A stretch of DNA of 64,000 bases, from the NCBI RefSeq assembly GCF_043290135.1, contig NC_134705.1, positions 98,768,239 to 98,832,238 on the forward strand, written 5' to 3'. Below are positions 24,100 to 34,264 of the stretch, in pieces. The notes beneath the pieces were generated by a model. It did not search any database and was not told where the DNA came from. It was given only the letters and a program-made list of their open reading frames with translations. Both the position numbers and the translations under genes were made by a program. Origin of the DNA: Rhipicephalus microplus (taxonomy: Eukaryota; Arthropoda; Arachnida; Ixodida; Ixodidae). Within the stretch, counting starts at the first letter, position 1, and every line of letters begins with the position of its first letter.

Positions 24100-25597
24100 C
24101 GACGCAACCTTATTGACATTGAAGTAGGTGACACACCCGTTGTTGCACTGGTGGACACAGGGGCTCACATATCAGTGATGAATTTAGAACTTCGTTGCCG
24201 CCTTAGGAAAGTTTTAACGCCACCCACAGTGCCACTCATTCAGGTCGCCGACGGCGGCACGTTTCCCGTGCTTGGAATGTGTTCCGCGCGTATAAGTGTG
24301 GCTGATCGCTCCACGACAGTGCTATTTGCTGTGCTCGAGAAATGTTCCCATGAACTTATCCTCGGCATGAACTTTTTATCCGCCCGCTCTGCCCTTATTG
24401 ATTGTGGAACCGGCATGCTTCAACTTGATTTACCGTGTTACCATGACGACCCAACACCAGCTCAACCCCGTCTGTGTTCTGCATACCACGTTCGCCTAGC
24501 ACCTCAAGCCGTTACTTACGTGAACCTGAGATTTGTCCCCCCTGTTCTCGATGGTGACTACATGTTGACACCTATTGCTGATGTTCTGCTTGCCAAAAAT
24601 GTTGCCGTGCCTCACACACTTTTGACAGTCACGGGAAATACAGCATCTATTCCGATCCTAACATTCAGCTGGTGCGCTCAAGTTATCCCAGATGGTATGT
24701 CTTTGGCAAAAGTTTTTTCTATAGATGCTGTCATTTTGGCGTTCGTTGCCGAATCTTCGTCGTACTCTGCTCCGTTTTCATCTTCGAACAGCGCAGCGGA
24801 TGCCATCATTGACAAGATGATCGCTCCGGACCTTCTTCCAGCGCAGACAGCTGACATCCGGCACCTGCTGAAATCCTACCGCGACATCTTTGATTTTGAT
24901 AACTGCCCTTTGCGTCAGACTTTCTTTGTAACTCATAGGATTAACACTGGAGACGCCAGCCCCATCCGACGACGTCTTTATTGCGTGTCTAATGCTGAGC
25001 GACAAGTTATCCAGCACGAAGTTGAAAGAAATGCTCACAAAAGACGTCATCGAACCTTCCTGCAGTCCATGGGCATCGCCGGTTGTGATAGTCAAGAAGA
25101 AGGATGGCAGGTGGCTCTTCTGCGTAGACTCCCGTCACCTGAACAAAGTAACACGTAAGGACGTGTATCCACTGCCGCGGATTGACGATGCTCTCGCCTG
25201 CCTACATGGGTCTGCCTACTTTTCATCTATCGACTTGCGATCAGGATACTGGCAGATTTCTGTCGATCATCGAGACCGTGAGAAAACCGCATTTATCACA
25301 CCGGATGGACTTTTCCAGTTCAAGGTTATGCCATTCGGATTGTGTAATGCGCCAGCTACATTTGAAAGAATGATGGACTCTCTCCTGCGTGGATACAAAT
25401 GGACCACGCGCCTGTGCTATCTCGATGACGTCATCGTATTTTCACCAACATTCGAAAGCCACCTTAGCCGCCTAATGGCTGTTCTTGAGGTTTTCCGGAA
25501 AGCAGGACTTCAGCTCAACTCTTCCAAATGTCGCTTTGGCCATCGGGGAAATCACTGTGCTCGGCCACCTTGTCAGTGCTCGAGGCGTGCAACCTGA
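24100..25597 (+). pseudogene. G1 protease and reverse transcriptase
   Basis: The aspartic protease has LVDTGAHISV (active DTGA at 24154-24165) and the second block ELILGMNFL. After a frameshift near 25030, the RT shows WASPVVIVKKKDGRW, FCVDSRHLNK, FSSIDLRSGYWQI, FKVMPFGLCNAPATF and the catalytic YLDD at 25418-25429, all intact. Another frameshift near 25540 breaks the link to the connection domain, which starts ITVLGHLVSARG. Order protease-RT-RNase H-integrase is typical of Ty3/Gypsy. Confidence 0.85.
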
Positions 25598-25845
25598 TCC
25601 TGAGAAAATTCGAGTTGTCAAAGATTTTCCCATACCACGTTCCGCAAAAGATATACGGAGTTTTATCGGCCTTTGTTCTTACTTTCGACGTTTCGTGAAG
25701 AATTTTGCTGACATTGCCCGACCACTTACGGAGCTACTGAAGAAGGACATGCCTTTTTGTTGGGGTACTAACCAAGCAACTGCCTTCAGCACCCTTACAA
25801 CATTACTTCACCGACATACGCAAGGAACAGCTCAGCGATGTTCAC
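25540..25845 (+). pseudogene. G1 RT connection, RNase H mostly deleted
   Basis: Contains VLGHLVSARGVQPDPEK, FIGLCSYFRRFV and FADIARPLTELLKK, the RT-RNase H connection. Then the catalytic RNase H core expected next is absent: after TTLLHR the sequence jumps to the linker preceding integrase. So an internal deletion of the RNase H domain is inferred. Confidence 0.65.
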
Positions 25846-27072
25846 TTGCGGTCTATAATGCAGAGTCTACGCTCGTCTCACGTAAACCCGCCGCTACACT
25901 TGTTCGTTTTACACGATGGCATTCTTTACCGACGCAACACCAGCGCCGAAGGACCAGAGCTACTACTCGTAGTTCCTGCTACACTCCGTTCCGCTGTAAT
26001 TAAACAGCTTCACGACGCCCCAACCGCGGGACATCTCGGGGTCACCCGCACGTACGATCGCGTGTGGCGTAGATTCTTCTGGCCAGGCCTTTACCGTTCT
26101 GTGCGCCGATACGTTGCTGCATGTGAGTTCTGCCAGTGCTCCAAACATTTCACCTTGCCACCAGCTGGTCCGCTCAAACCAATAGACATACCCACCGTTC
26201 CCTTCTACCGCGTCGGTCTTGATCTCGTTGGACCATTTCCTACTTCTCTCACTGGAAACAAGTGGATAGCCGTGGCCACTGACTACGCCACAAGATACGC
26301 TATCACACGAGCGCCACCGACAAGCTGTGCCACTGACGTCGCGGACTTCTTGCTTCATGACGTAATTCTTCACCATGGCGCTCCTCGACAGCTGCTGACT
26401 GATCGTGGTCGCTCATTTCTTTCAAAAGTAGTAAGTGACATCCTTCGCTCGTGTTCGACGCGTCACATGCTCACTACGGCCTATCACCCACAAACAAATG
26501 GCCTTACCGAGTGCCTAAATCGAACATTGACAACAATGCTCTGCATGTACGTTTCCAAAGATCACCTTGATTGGGATAGTACTTTGCCCTATGTGACATT
26601 CGTGTACAATTCGTCACGCCACGATACCACTGGCTTCTCCCCCTTCTATTTATTGTTTGGCCGCCATCCAGCGTTACCCTTCGAGACTCTTCTTCCACCA
26701 ACTACGCTAACGGTAGCAGAGTACGCCCGGGATGCCACTGCTCGGGCTCGAGTGGCCCGCCAAATCGCACGGGAACGTCTTCTTGGCTCGCAGCTCTCGT
26801 AGAAGGCCCGCTACGATAGCCATCACAGAGTAGTTTCCTACTCTCCAGGTTCATTGGTCCTCCTCTGGACACCATGCCGCCACGTTGGCCTCTCTTCAAA
26901 GCTCCTGTCTCGCTACTCGGGGCCTTACAAGGATTTACGCCGACTTACCGATGTCACATACGAGATTGCTTCGTTGGACAGCCAGTCATCGTCGTCCGCA
27001 ACCGCTACTGACGTCGTCCACGTGACCCGCCTCAAATCGTACATATCCGCATATGACCCTACTCTCCTTTAG
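25846..27072 (+). pseudogene. G1 integrase
   Basis: Nearly complete Ty3/Gypsy integrase: zinc-binding HDAPTAGHLG and CEFCQC; catalytic Asp in VGLDLVGPF, Asp in LLTDRGRSF and Glu in TNGLTECLNR; then FVYNSSRHDTTGFSPFYLLFG. After an in-frame stop at 26800-26802, a short shift leads to the C-terminal GPY/F-like region (LSRYSGPYKDLRRLTDVTYEI) and VVHVTRLK before the 3' LTR. The catalytic triad is intact, although the whole element cannot be autonomous. Confidence 0.85.
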
Positions 27073-27108
27073 GCGTCGAGACGGCGCTGCCAGCAGCGGG
27101 GGGTTATA

Positions 27109-27278
27109 TGTTACACGACGTCGGACAGAAAGAGCATCGTAGACGACGAAGACGATGAAAGTGACCGTGCTCGTGTTGTTGTTGCTGCTGTTCTTCCATC
27201 TTGGCTGCAGCTGCCTCCGACTCTCCCTGTATATTTTGTAAATATATTTATTTCATTCATTCTCTCACCCCCGTAACA
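27109..27278 (+). repeat. 3' LTR of G1
   Basis: 170 bp, TGTTACACGACG to CCGTAACA, with a TGTAAATATATTTATTTC region near its 3' part. Immediately followed by the ATAT duplication. Confidence 0.9.
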
Positions 27279-27569
27279 ATATGATGAAAAGATGCGAGAT
27301 GGTGGTACTTGGAGTGTTGAATAGATGGACGAACGGACACATAGACAGATGCATGGGTGGACGCATGAACGGTCGCAGGGGTGGCTGCATGGACGAACGC
27401 AGGGATGGACGCACGAACAGACGCACGCACGGATGGGCTGATGGACGCATAGACGGTCACACGGACGGACGCATGGACGGACGGAAGCAAGAACGAATGG
27501 ACGGACAAATTCTTCGCCCCACTCTCCATCATTCACTCCGTGGATATGCTGCCATTTTTTTTTGTTGAT

Positions 27570-28220
27570 GGCGTTGGGCGCGTAACGATTCACATGACTA
27601 GGCTGTCGTCTGGTTCGATTCCAACAGAGCTGATTTTATCACCCATGAAGTATATTTGTGACATCGATAGCGTGCACTTATCCCAGCTAAGAGTTTAGCC
27701 TGCAGCTCGTGCAGCGTTCAAAGTGCTATATTTTTAGTGCTATATATTTAACGCCCGATTCAAGTTGTGTGGTTCCATGAAAATATGCAAGTTTTCGTTC
27801 TCTTTACGGACAACTACCAATGGGCTCACCCAGTCGGCTGGTTCTCTAGCTTTCGGGAGGATACCAGCTGCTTCCATGTGGTCCAGCTCTTCCTTGAGTT
27901 GGGGGCGTAGTGAGAGAGGAACCTTCCTCGCAGGCTCCGCCACTGGCAGGGCGTCTTCTTTATAAGTCACTCTTTATTCCCGCTGCAGCTTGCCGCTACC
28001 TGTGAGAAATCATTAAACCGGGTTTATTTGCATTTGGACAGTTCTCTCTCTCTTTTGACGTCGTCAACGTGGTGAACATTCATCAAACTGAACTGCTCAC
28101 TGGCTTCAAGCCCCAGTATAGCCTGCCTTCCCTTCTTTACGACAAAGAACTTAACCGGGTGACTCTGTTCTCCTAGTTGAACAACCAGCCGAACTTGCCC
28201 CAAAGTGTAAGATTTCGCAG
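27570..28220 (-). pseudogene. Host Gypsy RT start and protease end
   Basis: Minus strand. From the SINE inward, GQVRLVVQLGEQ and FFVVKKGRQAILGLEA (about 28080-28200) are the end of a retroviral-type protease region. Then DALPVAEPARKVPLSLR and WVSPLVVVRKEN (27740-27970) begin the RT. Directly after LNRALNI the sequence jumps to a late RT block, LSWDKC and FMGDKISSVGIEPDDSL (about 27600-27690), so the catalytic centre of RT is deleted. This segment continues at 22428 across the composite repeat. Confidence 0.7.
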
Positions 28221-28464
28221 ATTGATTGATTGATTTGTGGGGTTTAACGTCCCAAAACCACCATTTGATGAAGAGAGACGCCGTAGTGGAGGACTCCGGA
28301 AATTTTGACCACCTGGGGTTCTTTAACTTGCACCGAAATCTGAGTACAAGGACCTACAACATTTCCGCCTCCATCGGAAATGCAGCCGCCGCAGCCGGGA
28401 ATCTAACCCGCGACCTGCGGGTCAGCAGCCGAGTACCTTAGCCACTAGACCACCGCGGCGGGGC
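28221..28464 (-). mobile_element. tRNA-derived SINE (Ruka-like), copy 2
   Basis: Inverse copy of the SINE at 11245-11492, about 244 bp: tail ATTG repeats at the left, GGTTTAACGTCCCAAAACCACC body, and tRNA head with the GCGGTGGTCTAGTGGCTAAGG A-box region at the right. It interrupts the protease region of the host Gypsy. No clear target duplication remains, and the B box has a substitution (GGTTAGATTCC). Confidence 0.85.
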
Positions 28465-28676
28465 ACTAGCGCTGGGTAGGCCGCTCTCACTGTGGTGTTC
28501 TTTACCTCAGCAAGGCACCGGCGTTTCCAAATCACAAAGAGTGTGATGGCAATCACCAGCCTTGCGAAGCAGCCCCTGTTCTTTTCGAGGGCCGGGGGAG
28601 GGCGGATGCTGAAGCACCTCGCAACCAGGCACTCGGTTGCTCGGTTGTGGCAATGTAGAGCTGTATACGCTGCTTG
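28465..28676 (-). other. Host Gypsy internal remnant, unassigned
   Basis: Lies between the SINE and the tandem LTR array, within the host Gypsy. A minus frame is open over most of it but no Gag or protease motif is clear. Position suggests the gag-protease junction. Confidence 0.4.
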
Positions 28677-28681
28677 AACTT

Positions 28682-29991
28682 TGTCACACAGGTCCAGTTA
28701 ATTAGGGAGGCGATCGCCGGGCTAATTTCAAGAGCCGAAGTATCGGCCCCCTGAACCGCACCACGAAAGCGTGGACAATTTAGAAGTGGTCCTTATTGGC
28801 GCGCCAGCAGACGCCGGCTGTGGCCCAAAGAACAAGTCAGAGCCGAGAGTTGATAAACAAACAAAATTATATTCTCAATAATGGCAGATAGAAAACAATA
28901 CACGAGTATGCACACTCCACAATAGTTGAGTACAATATGTCAGCAATCAACCAACGTACTACACAGTACAATCAGCCACACTCAAAACAACGGACACAGA
29001 CAACAATTCACACTACAATGCAGTCGCATGCATTTAACAACCAAGACACTTAAAGACTAAAGAGGCAAAACTGCGATTCGGCCTAGTTGGAATCTATCCA
29101 TCCTGAAAATGTATGCGCAGGCGAACAAGGACAAAGAAAGGAATACAAACTTGCGCCAGTTTGTATTCCTTTCTTTGTCCTTGTTCGCCTGCGCATACAT
29201 TTTCAGGAAAGACTAAAGAGATAGAAAACCTATTCAGTTCAAAGTTCTTGGAACAAAAGTCTGGATGATACTCTTCCGAGAATCACTCATTCAAAGTCCA
29301 GCGTTGTTGTCGTTCCGCTGCCCCTTGAAGTTTCTCTTCCAGGAAACCTCGCCGAAATTTCTCTTCCAGGAAACCTCGCGTCTTCACTTGGCCACTCTCC
29401 AAGCTTCAAACTTCTTCGCCGGAAACACGTCGGCTTCACACCCGCAGCTGTTGCCACGCGTCTTCGCTCGATAGCGGTAAACACACACACTCTTGCGTGT
29501 AGCTCGAGTCGTCACCCCTCAGGTGGAAATCATCTTCTTCTCCTGCTTTGTCTCCACGGACAAAACCTTCGCCGACTACACGGCGGAATCCCTACGCGAT
29601 CTGGCGCTAACTTCCGTCTTCTCCTCAAATCTCGTCTCGGCTGCTCGGTTAAATACCTTCCGCGCGACATTCCAGAAAGTTCTCGTCATTTCGTCGGTGC
29701 GATACGCAGCGAAGGCTGGGGAGAGGCGCGAGACAGTACGAGGGCCGTCCCCGACAGATGACTCAACCCGGCCTACACGCCCCTTTCCTTCTGGAAATTT
29801 CCAGTGCTTGCCCGGCCGCCGCTGTGGGGTGAGGAGGTTCATCGGTGAAGCTAGGCTTCCGAGGGGAAAGCGTCACGCGCCCGGGGAGCCTTTAGATGTT
29901 TGTTTTTTTTTCGTTGACCTCGCGGCGTCACTTCGGCGCCTTATCGCAAGAATTTGGCGGTACGCCCATTTTGAGCGCTCGTTCTGTGACA
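28682..29991 (-). repeat. G2 left LTR (with 143-bp insertion)
   Basis: 1310 bp; about 1155 bp of it matches the other two LTRs, the excess being the palindromic insertion 29065-29207 plus its 13-bp duplication. As the 3'-most LTR on the minus strand, it retains AACTT at its outer edge. Confidence 0.9.
29065..29207. mobile_element. 143-bp insertion with perfect 49-bp inverted repeat
   Basis: Absent from the other two LTRs. It is flanked by the 13-bp direct repeat AAAGACTAAAGAG (29052-29064 and 29208-29220), which is single-copy in the middle LTR. The insert has a 37-bp non-palindromic start, then arms 29102-29150 and 29159-29207 that are perfectly complementary (49 of 49) around the 8-base spacer TTGCGCCA. 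No coding capacity. The 13-bp duplication is LINE-like in length; a fold-back DNA element is an alternative. Confidence 0.85.
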
Positions 29992-30370
29992 CGGCCCCCC
30001 ACTTTAAGAATATTATCTCATAATATTCAAAACCACACAAACGAGCGCGAACAGTCCCCACACTCTCAAAGACTGTAACATAGTCCGTCGCTCATGACGC
30101 GTCACATTCACAATATATCACTCAATACGATTGGACATTACAATTCAATCTCACACACATGAAATATAACCGCAGGCACATGAGTACAACGCTTCATCAC
30201 ATATTCCAAACAATACCAACGTACAAGGTTCTGTCTTTACAACAATTATACAACACTATACATCACATCACAGCACAGATACTTCGACACTTGTGACACA
30301 GGATAACACAACACTAACACAACATATGACACTCAGCACTGCCAAACACATTGTGATTCGACTTCAGCAC
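29992..30370 (-). other. G2 left unit: 3' untranslated region and polypurine tract
   Basis: Non-coding internal sequence between the gag-pro stop and the LTR. On the minus strand AAAGTGGGGGGCCG (29992-30005) abuts the LTR and fits a polypurine tract priming plus-strand synthesis. Confidence 0.7.
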
Positions 30371-32551
30371 TTATCCTGTGTACTTTGAGCGACGCTTGCG
30401 CCCTTTCTTGCGGTGCTCGCTCGATCTCTTCTTGTGTTTCCACGTTCTTTTTCGGCGAGCCCTTTCCAACGACGATATCTGAGGCGGCGTCTCAGCCATT
30501 GTTGTCACTTCCGACGCCGTTAACGGGTCATAACGTTCAACAGGTCCTATCTGTTTATTTACCAGCTCGTTCATGTCATGGCATTGGGCTTGGCTGGCCA
30601 ACTCCGTTACCATTACACTGTCGGTCGGTTGGGGTCGTGCCGACGTACGTCCAGCTGCCCAGCACGTGAACTTATTCGACACGATCGTCTTCTCCTTCGC
30701 TGTCTCTTGCGCCGCGGCTTCGCCTTGGGCTCTAGTTAGATCCGTCACGGGATGCTCCTCCACTGTATCTCGCGGTCGCTGGGTTGGCGAGGGCTCTATC
30801 TTAGGGTCTTCTCCCAAACCTTCCGGATCATTCGGTCCTCGCGCCCTGGCAATGTTTCCGATGACAAGGTCGTACAGGGGGGTCGTCATGCAAAAAGCGG
30901 TAACCTTCCCGCTGCAGTACGGGGTTTCAACCTTAATTTCTGCTTCGGGAAGCATCCGAACTGTACGGTCAATTAGGCAAACCGGTTTTGTTCTGCCTGT
31001 CAACTCACTTTCCCGTACCAAATTTCTCCGCACGATAACCGTGGAGCTACCGGTGTCTCTTAGAACCGTAATCTTCTTGCCCGCAACCTTTCCAGGCAGC
31101 GTTGGCATTCCCTTCGAAACGCCGGTTGGCTGTTTTGACATTACAGAACCCACAATAGGAGTTTTCTCCCCATTTTTAAACTCTTCAAATCCGTCGGTGA
31201 CGGCATTATCATCGGATTTCGGTGCTGCTAGCACACAGGATACCTGGTGAGTTTGACTCGCTCCGTTTCGACATGCGTCTGCTTTGTGCCCAGTCTGCCC
31301 ACTCTTAAAACATTTTACTGCCGTAGGGCTCGTAAAGATCGTTCGACAGTTTTTCGCGCGATGACCCAGTCGTTTACACAGAAAACATCGCGGAATGCTC
31401 TCTGGTGCACGCTTCTTTTCTTCGGGAGCCAATTTCTTCGACTCCTCGGGACAATCCTTCATGACCTTGGCCAAATTAGTGCCACCTTGCGCTTCCAAGA
31501 ATCGATCAGCCAATTCAAGCATGTCTTCAAGAGAGTCAGCCTTCCTCTCTTTCAAGTACAGCGACAGGCTTGGGTGGCAACTAGTAAGGAATTGTTCTCT
31601 AATTAGGAGCTCTCTAAGTTCATCGTACTCCTGCGCTGTCCCTGAAAGTTCAATCCATCTGTCGAAATAATGGCAAAGTCGGGCGGCATACTGCGTAGCC
31701 GTCTCCCCATCAGCTGGCTTTCCTGTCCGAAATCTGTCCCGAAATCCTTCCACAGTAAATCTAAATCACTTCAGCAAAGCAGCTTTCACCTTTGCATAGT
31801 TGGCTGCATCGGTCGGCGTCAGCCTGCCGTACACACTGAGCTCTTCACCATTCAAGCAAGTACTCAGAGCCGTTGCCCATTGATGATCCGGCCAATTCTG
31901 GCTCCTCGCAATCGTCTCAAATCGGTGAAGGTACGCGTCAAGGTTGTCCTTCCTTTCATCAAACGCTACGAGCAGCTTGCTTGGGTTCAAGCGGAAGCCA
32001 TGATCTTCCTGTTCGCTGCTTTCAACTCTAGCTTGGATGGTAGTTTCACTTCGCTGTTGCAAACGGAGCCGCTCGAGTTCCATCTCGTGCTGCCGCTGCC
32101 GTTCCCTTTCCTCTCTTTCTTCTTTCAGCTGTCGCTCCTTTGCCTCTCTTTCTTCTGTCGCCCTCTCAGCAGCCAGCTTTTCTCTCTCCAACTCCAACTT
32201 CAGTTGCTGCTCTCTTTCTTCTTTCACCCTTTCAGCTGCCAGCCTTTCTCTCTCCAACTCCAGCTTCAATTGTTGCTCTCTTTCTTCTTTCGCCCTTTCA
32301 GCGGCCAGCCTTTCTCTCTCCAACTCAGCTGCTTTTTCTTCCTTGGCCCTCTCAGCTGCCAACCTCTCTCGTTCAAACTCAGCTGCTTTTTCTTCGTTGG
32401 CTCTCTCAGCTGCCAACCTCTCTCTCTCCACCGCCTCTTTCTCCTTCTGGCTTACCCATTTCCGTAGTTCGGCGCCAGAAAGACCCATCTTCTCACCAAG
32501 AGCAAATAAAATTACGAGATCCATGGTGTCTCGCCAATAAAACCTTGCCAT
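30371..32551 (-). pseudogene. G2 Gag-protease, left copy (one nonsense mutation)
   Basis: 726-codon reading frame with a single premature stop, TGA at 31766-31768, where the right copy has CGA (Arg). Start Met at 32551 is about 150 bases after the primer-binding site. Order: a 35-residue N terminus with LSGAELRKWV; a long charged E/R/K/A helix (about residues 35-165) predicted coiled coil; a SCAN-like Gag capsid region (about 260-360) with LLIREQFL; zinc knuckle CFLCKRLGHRAKNC; a second, damaged knuckle (CFKS in place of CxxC); an aspartic protease-like RDTGSSTVIVR block; then a basic tail. No RT follows. Confidence 0.85.
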
Positions 32552-32701
32552 GTGTAAAAAGTATATGCCTAAATCAGTCTATCGGAACACTCCCCTGCAC
32601 TCGTTAACGAGAACACTGAAAAACACACAAAATCGTTCTGATAGCAGTATCAACAACTCGAGGCTCTTTCTCACTACTTTGGACACACTGTGCACCAAAA
32701 G

Positions 32702-32719
32702 GTCCTGTCGCGGACGCCA
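32702..32719 (-). other. G2 left unit primer-binding site
   Basis: On the minus strand TGGCGTCCGCGACAGGAC begins 7 bases inside the internal region after the LTR. It differs by one base from the right-unit site, TGGCGTCCGTGACAGGAC. The leading TGG pairs with a tRNA CCA end; the tRNA is not identified. Confidence 0.75.
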
Positions 32720-32726
32720 GAATAAT

Positions 32727-33884
32727 TGTCACACAGGTCCCGTTAATTAGGGAGGTGATCGCCTGGCTAATTCCAAGAGGCGAAGTATTGGCCCCCCGAA
32801 CCGCACCACGAAAGCGTGGACAATTTGGAAGTGGTCCTTATTGGCTCGCCAGCAGACGCCGGCTGTGGCCCAAAGAACAAGTCAGAGCCGAGAGTTGGTA
32901 AACAAACAAAATTATATTCTCAATAATAGCAGATCGAAAACAATACACGAGTATGCACACTCCACAGTAGTTGAGTACAATATGTCACCAATCAACCAAC
33001 GTACTACACAGTACAATCAGCCACACTCAAAACAACGGACACAGACAACAATTCACACTACAATGCAGTCGCATGCATTTAACAACCAAGACACTTAAAG
33101 ACTAAAGAGATAGGAAACCTATTCAGTCCAAAGTTCTTGGAACAAAAGTCTGGATGATACTCTTCCGAGAATCACTCACTCAAAGTCCAGCGTTGTGTTC
33201 GTTCCGCTGCCCCTTGAAGTTTCTCTTCCAGGAAACCTCGCCGAAGTTTCTCTTCCAGGAAACCTCGCGTCTTCACTTGGCCACTCTCCAAGCTTCAAAC
33301 TTCTTCGCCGGAAACACGTCAGCTTCACACCCGCAGCTGTTGCCACGCGTCTTCGCTCGATAGCGGTAAACACACACACTCTTGCGTGTAGCTCGAGTCG
33401 TCACCCCTCAGGTGGAAATCATCTTCTTCTCCTGCTTTGTCTCCACGGACAAAACCTTCGCCGACTACACGGCGGAATCCCTACGCGCTCTGGTGCTAAC
33501 TTCCGTCTTCTCCTCATCTCTCGTCTCGGCTGCTCGGTTAAATACCTTCGGCGCGACATTCCAGAAAGTTCTCGTCATTTCGTCGGCGCGAGACGCAGCG
33601 AAGGCTGGGGAGAGGCGCGAGACAGTACGGGGGCCGTCCACGACAGATGACTCAACTCGGCCTACACGCTCCCTTTCCTTTTGGAAATTTCCAGTGCTTG
33701 CCCGGCCGCCGCTGTGGGGTGAGGAGGTTCATCGGTGAAGCCACGCTTACGAGGGGAGAGCTTCACGCGCCCGGGGAGCCTTTAGATGTTTGTTTTCTTT
33801 TTTTTCGTTGACCTCGCGGCGTCACTTCGGCGCCTTATCGCAAGAATTTGGTGGTGCGCCCATTTTGAGCGCTCGTTCTGTGAC
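32727..33884 (-). repeat. G2 middle LTR
   Basis: 1158 bp, shared by both units of the tandem array. Bounded by TGTCACA and TGTGACA on the plus strand. No target duplication at its edges, as expected if it arose by recombination rather than insertion. Confidence 0.9.
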
Positions 33885-34264
33885 ACGGCCCCCCACTTTA
33901 AGAATATTATCTCATAATATTTAAAACCACACAAACGAGCGCGAACAGTCCCCACACTCTCAAAGACTGTAACATAGTCCGTCGCTCATGACGCGTCACA
34001 TTCACAATATATCACTCAATACGATTGGACATTACAATTCAATCTCACACACATAAAATATAACCGCAGGTACATGAGTACAACGCTTCATCACACACTC
34101 CAAACAATACCAACGTACAAGGTTCTGTCTTTACAACAATTATACAATACTATACATCACATCACAGCACAGATACTTCGACACTTGTGACACAGGATAA
34201 CACAACACTAACACAACATATGGCACTCAGCACTGCCAAACACATTCTGATTCGACTTCAGCAC
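33885..34264 (-). other. G2 right unit: 3' untranslated region and polypurine tract
   Basis: Near-identical to 29992-30370. The minus-strand polypurine tract is 33885-33898. Confidence 0.7.

Larger units (their letters stand above)
23164..27278 (+). mobile_element. Ty3/Gypsy element G1, internally deleted
   Basis: Plus-strand LTR element of 4115 bp. The 3' LTR is 27109-27278 (TGTTACACGACG to CCCCGTAACA, 170 bp). The 5' LTR keeps only its first 87 bp (23164-23250), after which homology stops and gag sequence begins, so the rest of the LTR, the primer-binding site and the gag start are deleted. ATAT flanks both ends as a target duplication. The flanking repeat halves join to match the uninterrupted copy near 9250. 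Reading frames are broken in pol. Confidence 0.85.
22429..27563 (-). mobile_element. Composite repeat copy 2, carrying a Gypsy insertion
   Basis: Inverse copy of the composite repeat: 22429-23163 holds the GGGACGAAG-TCCTTATAGCGGCACCCG end and two 245-bp units; 27279-27563 holds the GTCC minisatellite and T-run end. Between them lies the plus-strand Gypsy 23164-27278. The repeat is flanked by GATG on both sides. Joining the flanks brings the host Gypsy RT back almost in frame (PTPSAK on one side, FLGAVNYF on the other, one base off), which supports a simple insertion. Confidence 0.7.

Noticed and set aside
31670..32607. Long Ser/Leu/Phe-rich plus-strand frames (also 35564-36501)
   Set aside because: They are the antisense of the charged-helix and Gag frames of element G2, which have clear motifs on the minus strand.
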